Part shown: in pieces, positions 24,950-32,245 of the stretch
Position numbering within the stretch: position 1 is the stretch's first letter
How the letters are laid out: the number at the start of each line of letters is the position of its first letter
Notes under the pieces: model-generated
The model's input: the letters and a program-made list of their open reading frames with translations, nothing else
Told to the model about the DNA's origin: nothing
Databases searched by the model: none
Program-made: the position numbers and the translations under genes
Assembly: GCF_009857135.1 (NCBI RefSeq)
Contig: NZ_CP047318.1
Coordinates: 3,906,001 to 3,970,000 of the forward strand
DNA: 64,000 bases
Direction of reading: 5' to 3'
Origin: Streptomyces sp. HM190
Lineage (GTDB): Bacteria > Actinomycetota > Actinomycetes > Streptomycetales > Streptomycetaceae

Positions 24950-26348
24950 GGCCCAGCGCCGGCATCAGGTAGTAGAAGCCGAAGACCGCCGCCACCACGT
25001 ACATCGGGACCGGGACGTCCCGTCCGCGCCCCACGGCGAGGCGCAGGACGACGAAGGTGATGAAGCCCATGCCGATGCCGTTGGTGATCGAGTAGGTGAA
25101 CGGCATCATCACCATCGTCACGAAGGCCGGGACAGCGATCGTGTAGTCGGCCCAGTCGATCTCGCGGACCGAGTTGGCCAGGATCAGGAAGCCGACCGCG
25201 AGCAGCGCGGGGGTCGCCGCCTGGGAGGGCACCATCGTGGCGACCGGCGTCAGGAACAGCGCGAGACCGAAGAGGGCTCCGGTGACCACGTTGGCGAAGC
25301 CGGTGCGCGCGCCCTCCCCCACACCGGCCGTGGACTCCACGAAGCAGGTGGTGGCCGAGGAGGAGCTGGCGCCGCCGGCGGCGACCGCGATGCCGTCGAC
25401 GAACAGGACCTTGTTGATGCCGGGCATCTGTCCGTCCGCGTCGGTCAGCTTGGCCTCGTCGCCGACGCCCATGATCGTGCCCATGGCGTCGAAGAAGCAC
25501 GAGAGCAGCACGGTGAAGACGAAGAGGACGCCGGTCAGCATCCCGACCTTGCCGAAGCCGCCGAAGAGGCTGACCTGACCGAGCAGCCCGAAGTCGGGGC
25601 TGGCGACGGGGTTGCCCGGCCACTTCGGGGTGGTGAGGCCCCAGGAGCCGGCGGGCAGCTTGGCGACCGCCTCGATGATCACGGCGAGCAGGGTCATGGC
25701 GACGATCGAGATCAGGATCGCGCCCGGCACCTTCCGCACGATGAGCGCCAGCGTCAGCAGCGCGCCGAGCACGAAGACGAGGACGGGCCACCCGTCGAGG
25801 TGACCGGTCGCGCCCAGCTGGAGCGGCACGGTGGTCCTGGCGACGTCCGGGATGCGGGTGACGAAGCCGGAGTCCACGAGCCCGATCAGCATGATGAACA
25901 GGCCGATACCGATGGAGATGCCCTTGCGCAGCCCGAGCGGCACGGCGTTCATGACCCGCTCCCGCAGCCCCGTCGCCACCAGCAGCATGACCACGAAACC
26001 GGCCAGGACGACCATGCCCATCGCGTCCGGCCACGACATGCGCGGCGCGAGCTGGAGCGCGACGACGGTGTTCACGCCGAGGCCCGCCGCCAGCGCGATC
26101 GGCACGTTGCCGATGACGCCCATCAGCAGCGTGGCGAACGCGGCGGTGATCGCGGTCGCGGTGACCAGCTGGCCGTAGTCCAGCTGGTGCCCGTACATGT
26201 CCTTCGCGCTGCTCAGGATGATCGGGTTCAGCACGATGATGTACGCCATCGCGAAGAACGTGGCGAAACCACCGCGGACCTCACGCGACAGCGTGCTGCC
26301 GCGCTCCGAGATCCTGAAGTAGCGGTCGAGAGTGCCCTGCGGGGACAT
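24942..26348 (-). CDS. NCS2 family purine permease (AzgA/GhxP type)
   Basis: A 468-residue proton-coupled nucleobase transporter. The opening DRYFRISERGSTLSREVRGGFATFFAMAYI is the signature of the AzgA/GhxP branch (adenine, guanine, hypoxanthine). Other marks are ALAAGLGVNT, SCFFDAMGTIMGVG and the membrane-embedded GGASSSSATTCFVESTAGVGEGARTG block. GAGG lies 7 bases before the ATG at 26348. A 7-bp stem hairpin sits in the 5' leader just upstream of this site. It imports purine bases across the cytoplasmic membrane. Confidence 0.92.
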   Translation of the reverse strand: MSPQGTLDRYFRISERGSTLSREVRGGFATFFAMAYIIVLNPIILSSAKDMYGHQLDYGQLVTATAITAAFATLLMGVIGNVPIALAAGLGVNTVVALQLAPRMSWPDAMGMVVLAGFVVMLLVATGLRERVMNAVPLGLRKGISIGIGLFIMLIGLVDSGFVTRIPDVARTTVPLQLGATGHLDGWPVLVFVLGALLTLALIVRKVPGAILISIVAMTLLAVIIEAVAKLPAGSWGLTTPKWPGNPVASPDFGLLGQVSLFGGFGKVGMLTGVLFVFTVLLSCFFDAMGTIMGVGDEAKLTDADGQMPGINKVLFVDGIAVAAGGASSSSATTCFVESTAGVGEGARTGFANVVTGALFGLALFLTPVATMVPSQAATPALLAVGFLILANSVREIDWADYTIAVPAFVTMVMMPFTYSITNGIGMGFITFVVLRLAVGRGRDVPVPMYVVAAVFGFYYLMPALGLT

Positions 26349-26363
26349 ACGGAACCTCAATCC

Positions 26364-26387
26364 CCAACAGGTTCCCCCGTCTGTTGG
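26364..26387. promoter_or_regulatory. Inverted repeat in the purine permease leader
   Basis: CCAACAG-N10-CTGTTGG lies 16-39 bases upstream of the NCS2 permease start. In RNA it forms a 7-bp hairpin just before the ribosome site; in DNA it could be an operator. It does not match the purine riboswitch core. Confidence 0.5.
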
Positions 26388-26515
26388 AGTTTTCTACGAA
26401 CAGAAGTGGCCAATCAGAAACCGTTTCAGTATGAACATATGATGCGCCAAACTCCATCTCCGCGCGTAGACCCTTGTGGCGTCCGGGCCCGGAGAGCACG
26501 CTCCCGGTGTGCTCG

Positions 26516-26521
26516 TAAGCT
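26516..26521 (+). promoter_or_regulatory. -10 box of the DUF2530 gene
   Basis: TAAGCT ends 6 bases before the ATG at 26528 and there is no Shine-Dalgarno, pointing to a leaderless transcript. Confidence 0.6.
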
Positions 26522-26527
26522 GTGCCC

Positions 26528-26857
26528 ATGGCGAAGTGGACCCCCAAGCACGAGGCGCCGGAGCCCCTGGAGGGCCCCGTGGTGCCGACCATCATCGGCG
26601 GCACCCTCCTGTGGTTCGTCCTCTTCGTCGCCCAGCTCCCGTTCTACGGCTGGTACGAGGAGCACGGCCACACCTGGTGGGTGTGGACCTGCCTCGCGGG
26701 CGCCGGCCTCGGTCTGATCGGCATCTGGTACGTCAGGAGGCGGGACACCGCGATCAAGAGGGACGCGGCCCTCCAGGCCGAGGCGGACGCGCGGGCCTCC
26801 GCCGGTGCCGCCGCGGAGGGCACGACGGTCGAGCCCTCGAAGCCGGTGGAGTCGTAG
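26528..26857 (+). CDS. DUF2530 membrane protein
   Basis: A 109-residue protein with two membrane helices (IIGGTLLWFVLFVAQLPF and WWVWTCLAGAGLGLIGIWYV) separated by a short GWYEEHGHT loop, then an Arg/Lys-rich then Ala/Glu-rich cytoplasmic tail. This is the DUF2530 pattern, conserved in actinobacteria, function unknown. The gene is divergent from the purine permease. Confidence 0.85.
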   Translation: MAKWTPKHEAPEPLEGPVVPTIIGGTLLWFVLFVAQLPFYGWYEEHGHTWWVWTCLAGAGLGLIGIWYVRRRDTAIKRDAALQAEADARASAGAAAEGTTVEPSKPVES

Positions 26858-26968
26858 GCCCCCCTGAGGTCTCACGGGCCGGTACGAACTCGGATACAGC
26901 CCCGCCCCGTCTCTCCTCCGCTGGTCGGACTTCGGCGCACTCGGCGGGTGAACTCCCCGGTCCGCACG

Positions 26969-26974
26969 TACCGT
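26969..26974 (+). promoter_or_regulatory. -10 box of the P-type ATPase gene
   Basis: TACCGT lies 7 bases before the ATG at 26982. The spacer CGGAGGC also contains a GGAGG core only one base from the start, too close to act as a normal ribosome site if a leader existed. Confidence 0.5.
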
Positions 26975-26981
26975 CGGAGGC

Positions 26982-29381
26982 ATGACGCACATCGACGCGG
27001 GCGCCGACCTCGATCCTGTGCACCCCACCGCCACCCCCGCCGCGGGGCGGGCGCGCGGTCTGACCGCCGCCGAGGTGGCCGGGCGAGTGGCCCGCGGCGA
27101 GGTGAACGACGTCCCCGTGCGGAGCAGCCGCTCCCTGGTGGAGATCGTCCGCGCGAACGTCTTCACCCGGTTCAACGCCATCATCGGCGTCCTCTGGCTG
27201 ATCATGCTGTTCGTCGCGCCGATCCAGGACAGCCTGTTCGGCTTCGTGATCCTCGCCAACACCGGCATCGGCATCGTCCAGGAGTGGCGGGCGAAGAAGA
27301 CGCTGGACTCGCTCGCGGTGATCGGCGAGGCGAGGCCGACGGTGCGCCGGGACGGGGTCGCGACGGTGGTCGGCACCTCCGAGATCGTCCTCGGGGACCT
27401 GATCGAGATCGGCCCCGGCGACAAGATCGTCGTGGACGGCGCCTGCGTCGAGACCGACGGCCTGGAGATCGACGAGTCGCTGCTCACCGGCGAGGCCGAC
27501 CCCGTCGTCAAACACCCCGGCGACCCCGTCATGTCCGGCAGCTTCGTGGTCGCGGGCGGCGGGGCGTTCACCGCGACGAAGGTGGGCCGGGAGGCGTACG
27601 CGGCGCAGCTGGCGGAGGAGGCGAGCCGCTTCACCCTCGTCCACTCGGAGCTGCGCTCCGGTATCTCCACGATCCTCAAGTACGTGACGTGGATGATGAT
27701 CCCGACCGCGATCGGCCTGGTGATCAGCCAGCTGGTCGTGAAGGAGAACGCCTTCAAGGACTCCGTCGCCCGCACGGTCGGCGGCATCATCCCGATGGTC
27801 CCCGAGGGACTGGTCCTCCTCACCTCCGTCGCCTTCGCGATCGGGGTGATCCGCCTCGGCCGCAAGCAGTGCCTGGTGCAGGAGCTGCCGGCCATCGAGG
27901 GCCTGGCCCGCGTCGACACCGTGTGCCTGGACAAGACGGGCACCCTCACCGAGGGCGGCATGGACGTCGCCGGGCTCCACCCGCTGAACGGCAGCGACGA
28001 GGCGTACGTCCGGAAGGTGCTCGGCGCGCTCGGCGAGTCGGACCCCCGCCCGAACGCGTCCCTGAAGGCCGTCATCGACGCCTACCCCGCCGGCGAGGAC
28101 TGGCGCTGCACCGAGGCACTGCCCTTCTCCTCCGCCCGCAAGTACAGCGGCGCGCGCTTCAGCGAGGGCGACGGCCAGTCCAGCGCCTGGCTGCTCGGCG
28201 CGCCCGACGTCCTCCTCCCCGACGACGACCCGGCACTCACCGAGACCGAACGGCTGAACGAGGAAGGGCTGCGGGTCCTGCTGCTGGCGCGGGTGACCCG
28301 TGACCTCGACGACCCGGAGGTGGCGCGGGACGCCTGCCCCACCGCCCTCGTCGTCCTCGAACAGCGGCTGCGCCCCGACGCCGCCGACACCCTGCGCTAC
28401 TTCGACGAGCAGAACGTCCGGGCGAAGGTCATCTCCGGGGACAACGCGGTGTCGGTCGGCGCGGTGGCCGGGAAGCTGGGCCTGACCGGCGAGGTCGTCG
28501 ACGCGCGCCACCTGCCCGCCGAGCGGGACGCGATGGGCGAGGCGCTGGACGGGGCCACCGTCTTCGGCCGGGTCACCCCTCAGCAGAAGCGCGACATGGT
28601 GGGCGCCCTCCAGTCCCGCGGCCACACGGTCGCGATGACCGGCGACGGGGTGAACGACGTGCTGGCCCTCAAGGACGCCGACATCGGGGTGTCGATGGGG
28701 TCCGGCTCGGAGGCGACGCGGGCGGTGGCCCAGATCGTGCTGCTCGACAACAGCTTCGCCACGCTGCCGTCGGTGGTGGCGGAGGGCCGCCGGGTGATCG
28801 GCAACATCACGCGGGTCGCGACGCTGTTCCTGGTGAAGACGGTGTACTCGGTGCTGCTGGCCGTCCTGGTGGTGTGCTGGCAGGTGGAGTACCCCTTCCT
28901 GCCCCGCCACCTCACCCTGCTGTCCACCCTGACGATCGGTGTCCCGGCCTTCTTCCTGGCCCTCGCCCCCAACAAGGAGCGCGCGAAACCCCACTTCGTC
29001 CGCCGCGTCATGCGCTACGCCATCCCCGGCGGCGTGCTGGCGGCGCTGGCCACCTTCGCCACGTACCTCATCGCCCGCCACTCCTACACGGGCGAGGGCG
29101 CGCTGGAGGCGGAGACCAGCGCGGCGACGCTGACCCTCTTCCTGATCTCCCTGTGGGTGCTGGCGATCATCGCCCGCCCGTACACCTGGTGGCGCCTGGG
29201 CCTGGTGGCGGCGATGGGCGGCGCCTTCCTCCTGGTCCTCGTCGTGCCCTGGCTCCAGCACTTCTTCGCACTGCGCCTGGTGGGGACGACGATGCCGTGG
29301 ACGGCGGTCGCGATCGCGGCGGGTTCGGCGGCGGCCCTGGAGTACCTGTGGCGCTGGGTGGACCGCCGCTTCCCCGCGTAG
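26982..29381 (+). CDS. CtpE-like cation-transporting P-type ATPase
   Basis: A 799-residue P-type ATPase. The actuator loop contains DESLLTGEADPV, the phosphorylation site is DKTGTLT with Asp about 317, and the hinge is MTGDGVNDVLALKDADIGVSMGSGSEATR. The fourth membrane helix reads PMVPEGLVLL, like mycobacterial CtpE, a calcium-uptake pump, and unlike the CPx heavy-metal pumps. There is no N-terminal metal-binding domain. Calcium transport is therefore the best guess from similarity, not proven by the sequence. It sits alone, followed at once by a relic on the other strand. Confidence 0.88.
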   Translation: MTHIDAGADLDPVHPTATPAAGRARGLTAAEVAGRVARGEVNDVPVRSSRSLVEIVRANVFTRFNAIIGVLWLIMLFVAPIQDSLFGFVILANTGIGIVQEWRAKKTLDSLAVIGEARPTVRRDGVATVVGTSEIVLGDLIEIGPGDKIVVDGACVETDGLEIDESLLTGEADPVVKHPGDPVMSGSFVVAGGGAFTATKVGREAYAAQLAEEASRFTLVHSELRSGISTILKYVTWMMIPTAIGLVISQLVVKENAFKDSVARTVGGIIPMVPEGLVLLTSVAFAIGVIRLGRKQCLVQELPAIEGLARVDTVCLDKTGTLTEGGMDVAGLHPLNGSDEAYVRKVLGALGESDPRPNASLKAVIDAYPAGEDWRCTEALPFSSARKYSGARFSEGDGQSSAWLLGAPDVLLPDDDPALTETERLNEEGLRVLLLARVTRDLDDPEVARDACPTALVVLEQRLRPDAADTLRYFDEQNVRAKVISGDNAVSVGAVAGKLGLTGEVVDARHLPAERDAMGEALDGATVFGRVTPQQKRDMVGALQSRGHTVAMTGDGVNDVLALKDADIGVSMGSGSEATRAVAQIVLLDNSFATLPSVVAEGRRVIGNITRVATLFLVKTVYSVLLAVLVVCWQVEYPFLPRHLTLLSTLTIGVPAFFLALAPNKERAKPHFVRRVMRYAIPGGVLAALATFATYLIARHSYTGEGALEAETSAATLTLFLISLWVLAIIARPYTWWRLGLVAAMGGAFLLVLVVPWLQHFFALRLVGTTMPWTAVAIAAGSAAALEYLWRWVDRRFPA

Positions 29382-29385
29382 GGGG

Positions 29386-29545
29386 CTACTTCACGTCGAC
29401 GTGGTCCCCGGTCGCGTTGACCGGGACGGTGATGGTCGTCCCCGCGAAGGCGATGCGCCAGTAGCCGTCGTAGGTGGCGGTGCCGGTGGGGTCCTGTCCG
29501 TGGAACGCGATGGCGTCGGCGCTGGCCTTCCAGGTGCCCGCCTCC
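29386..29545 (-). pseudogene. C-terminal relic of a secreted repeat-domain protein
   Basis: The frame ends with ATYDGYWRIAFAG...NATGDHVDVK and a stop. The same C-terminal pattern (DGAYRFVFAG...SAGDGIDVK, stop) closes the intact secreted protein at 31163-31963. Only about 50 codons remain; upstream of ~29545 the similarity is lost. It is probably the tail of a paralogue whose remaining part was deleted or displaced by the lower-GC islet that follows. Confidence 0.7.
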
Positions 29546-29898
29546 GGGCGGTGACGTTCACGTCGGACCCGTGCGTCAGCGTTCAACCGACCTTATGGGT
29601 CGGGTCGGCCCTGCTCCCCGCCGAATGTGGCCCCGGCATACGACGCTCATGACCTTGGATACGGAACCTTAATTGCCCCCTAGGAAACTCGGGCGGTATG
29701 GCTCGCGCGCGCTCCTTCTGCTTGACCCACCATCGTGAACTGGCCACGAAAAAGTCCCATTCCGAACGTCTCCTCCACCAGAACCTCAGAATCACCTCAA
29801 GTGTCTTGTCGGTTCACGGACAACACCGAAGGATCTCACCTGTGGGTGGGGCACCTCCAACAGCCCACAAACGCGACCATTGGGGACAGGGGATACAT
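29546..29898. other. Intergenic left border of the lower-GC islet
   Basis: About 350 bases without a supported gene. It contains the break point of the truncated paralogue, a small inverted repeat (CCGACC-TTAT-GGGTCGG, around 29587-29603), and AT-rich stretches such as 29651-29690 that could hold the promoter of the secreted protein. The base composition drops noticeably from here to about 31.1 kb. Confidence 0.5.
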
Positions 29899-30726
29899 AT
29901 GAATCGACGTAGCCTTTCCAGAGCTGTGGCCGCTCTCGGCTCGGCTGTGATCATCGCTGGACTGACACAGACCGCGAACGCGGCCAGCGCCGACACCAAG
30001 CCGACCCGCACCCCCGAAACAGCCACCCCGGTCGACTACATCGCCTATCTCGCCCATCAGAGCGCCAACGGCGCAGCGGGCGCAGGGGAGGCGTTGCAAG
30101 CCTTCCGCGGCCTGTCGTCCGCCGCCAAGGAAACCTACCTCGACCACCTCAACAACCCAGCGGCGCTCGAAGCGTTGCTGCAGGCAGTAGGCGAAGCAGA
30201 GCCAGATCCAGACCCTGAGACCGCTTCTGCCCCCGTCTCCGCCACCGCTGCAGTTGGCGAGACCAAGACCGTGGCCACCACCACTGCGTCGAAGACGCTG
30301 GCTGATGGGGACATCGTCATTGAGACAACGCAGGAGGCCACCTTCACGCCGGATCCCGACGACATTCCCGGTCCGACGCAGCCTTCAGGGAAACTGCGCA
30401 GGGGGACGTGGGAGTCGACCTACCGGGTCACTCAGCGAATCTTCGGCGTACCCGTCACCCGACTGTCCGTCTGGGTGAACTACTACACCAACGGGAACAA
30501 GATTACGAGGGTGAATCACGCCGACGGAGGCAAACGAAACTTCAACGCAGCCGTGGCCATCACCAAGAGTCTGCCGAAGGCTTGGAAGTCCGGCTCCTAC
30601 GCCAACGGCTCAGTCGGGTGGGAGGGAAGCATTGTCTTCAAGGACTTCGGCATCACCATCGACAAGCGCCAGAAGGTCTACGCCAACGAGTACGGCTTCC
30701 GCGGCGGATACCTGAAGAACATCTGA
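29899..30726 (+). CDS. Secreted protein of unknown function (islet)
   Basis: A 275-residue exported protein. AGGGGA lies 7 bases before the ATG. The signal peptide is MNRRSLSRAVAALGSAVIIA ending near TANA-AS. Next come a helical region (DYIAYLAHQS...GEALQAFRGLSSAAKETYLDHLNNPAALEALLQ), an acidic/Thr-rich stretch and a beta-rich C-terminal domain of about 110 residues (RVTQRIFGVPVTRLSVWVNYY...VGWEGSIVFKDFGITIDKRQ). I do not recognise the family. G+C is lower than in neighbours and rarer codons are used, so it looks acquired. Two tiny membrane-protein genes follow. Confidence 0.75.
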   Translation: MNRRSLSRAVAALGSAVIIAGLTQTANAASADTKPTRTPETATPVDYIAYLAHQSANGAAGAGEALQAFRGLSSAAKETYLDHLNNPAALEALLQAVGEAEPDPDPETASAPVSATAAVGETKTVATTTASKTLADGDIVIETTQEATFTPDPDDIPGPTQPSGKLRRGTWESTYRVTQRIFGVPVTRLSVWVNYYTNGNKITRVNHADGGKRNFNAAVAITKSLPKAWKSGSYANGSVGWEGSIVFKDFGITIDKRQKVYANEYGFRGGYLKNI

Positions 30727-30741
30727 CCCGAAGGGGACCGC

Positions 30742-30921
30742 ATGACCTCGACCGGAAAGACGGTCATCATCGTCCTGTCAGCGATCCTCGCCGCTCTCGT
30801 CGCTCTCGCCATTGCGGGGTTCGCCTTCTACGCCTCGAGCGACGGTGAATCAAGTGGCAGTGATCGTCGCGTCGGTAGCGCGCACTCTGTGACCGCGACC
30901 TGGGAAGAGACGGGTTCATGA
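30742..30921 (+). CDS. Small single-pass membrane protein (islet)
   Basis: A 59-residue product, MTSTGKTVIIVLSAILAAL followed by VALAIAGFAFYASSDGESSG. One hydrophobic helix (about 7-30) and a polar Ser/Thr-rich tail that would face outside. It starts 15 bases after the secreted protein gene, with AAGGGGA before the ATG, and overlaps the next gene by ATGA. Function unknown; the tight packing implies a common operon with its neighbours. Confidence 0.68.
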   Translation: MTSTGKTVIIVLSAILAALVALAIAGFAFYASSDGESSGSDRRVGSAHSVTATWEETGS

Positions 30922-31022
30922 GGATGACAGGCATGTCGACGCGCGAGAAGGCAATCGTCGGCTTTCTGGCCTCGACGATCTTTTTGATCATCTACGGAAT
31001 GGCCCAGAACATCACGTGGTGA
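30918..31022 (+). CDS. 34-residue membrane peptide (islet)
   Basis: MRMTGMSTREKAIVGFLAST then IFLIIYGMAQNITW. It is a basic short N-terminus with one membrane helix ending close to the C-terminus. The start overlaps the preceding stop (ATGA), strong evidence of translational coupling. An internal ATG at 30933 gives a 29-residue form. Function unknown; with the previous two genes it makes a compact three-gene unit. Confidence 0.6.
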   Translation: MRMTGMSTREKAIVGFLASTIFLIIYGMAQNITW

Positions 31023-31162
31023 GCTCGCGACAAGGCCCCCGGAGGAGGACTCACGACACTGTCGACCATTGCCATGGTCGACGTACCCGGCGAAAGTGCC
31101 GGCAGCGTCGCGGTCTCCGCTCCGGGGGGCCTCCACCGCTGAGACTGCAGCGGTGACAGTTC

Positions 31163-31963
31163 CTACTTCACGTCGATGCCGTCACCAGCGGAGGTCGCGG
31201 CCGCAGTGCCGGAGCTGCCCGCGAACACGAAGCGGTACGCGCCGTCGGCGGTCGCCTTGACCGTGGTCTTGAGCGCACCCGTGGAGGACGACTTCACCGT
31301 CTTGACGTCCGTGTACGCGGAGGCGCCCTGCTTCTTGAACTGGAGCTTCACCGGCTGGCCGCCGTAGCCCGGGAACGTCTCGGCGTTCCAGTTGGCGCGG
31401 GTCAGCTTGCTGGTGACCGTGATCGTCGCGCCCTTCTTGACGGGCTCGGGGGAGGCGTTCGCCCCCTGGAGCTTCGTCTGACGCTGGATCTTGAAGGTCT
31501 TGGCGGGGTCCGCCTTGGCGAAGTCGGAGTCCTTCGCGACGGCGAGCGCCCAGACCTTCCAGGTGCCGGCCACGGAGTTGATCAGGTTCTTCTGGGTCTC
31601 GACGGTGAAGTTCGCCTTGCAGCTCGCCGTCGTGGCGTTGACCTTGGTGCAGGTTGCCAGGCTGTCGTCGTTGCCGTTGGCCACGGCGCCGCTGTCGGCG
31701 GAGTCGAGCGTCGCCCCGTGGTACAGGACGACGGTGACCTGCTTGAGGTTGATGCCCGAGTCGTCCGTGGCGGTGAAGGTGACCGGGACGGTCTTCTTGC
31801 CGGAGCCCACGACGACGGCCTTGCCGCCGTTGACGACGACGTTGGAGATCTTCGTGTCGCCGGCGGTCGGAACGGCCTGTGCGGCCGGGGCGACGAAGGC
31901 GGTCAGGGCCAGGGCGCCGGTGACGACGCCCAGAGTGGCACGCTTGTGCAATGTATTCCCCAC
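31163..31963 (-). CDS. Secreted Ig/repeat-like domain protein
   Basis: A 266-residue exported protein. From the GTG at 31963 it reads VGNTLHKRATLGVVTGALALTAF with cleavage near APAAQA. Two beta-rich domains follow, a calcium-binding-like first half (TATDDSGINLKQVTVVLYHG, with paired cysteines in SLATCTKVNATTASCKAN) and a second half that ends in AGDGIDVK. The family is widespread in Streptomyces as extracellular proteins of unknown function. A TTG at 31951 preceded by GGGGA is an alternative start. A truncated relative lies 1.7 kb away. Confidence 0.75.
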   Translation of the reverse strand: MGNTLHKRATLGVVTGALALTAFVAPAAQAVPTAGDTKISNVVVNGGKAVVVGSGKKTVPVTFTATDDSGINLKQVTVVLYHGATLDSADSGAVANGNDDSLATCTKVNATTASCKANFTVETQKNLINSVAGTWKVWALAVAKDSDFAKADPAKTFKIQRQTKLQGANASPEPVKKGATITVTSKLTRANWNAETFPGYGGQPVKLQFKKQGASAYTDVKTVKSSSTGALKTTVKATADGAYRFVFAGSSGTAAATSAGDGIDVK

Positions 31964-32245
31964 GTGGAAGGGACCTCGCGGCAGGTCGTCATCGCGCGAG
32001 ATCCGTCTGTTGGTCCGAGAGCCCGAGGGCTTCGGGTGGCTCCGGGGGTTCAGGGGACCCCCGGGGCTCACGAGAAGCCGGTCGGCTCGGATGATCAGAT
32101 CCACGAGTGTGGCGAATGGTTGTGCGATACGCGAACGAGTTTTGGAGATGTCGCGCACGTCACATCCATCCCCCCAGCCCCAGGGGCATCACGGCATGAG
32201 CACCGGGACGGACCGGAACGGGCCCGTCCGGCTGACCCGGCCCGG

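Noticed and set aside
26364..26387. Purine riboswitch in front of the NCS2 permease
   Set aside because: The conserved three-way junction core is absent; only one simple hairpin is present.
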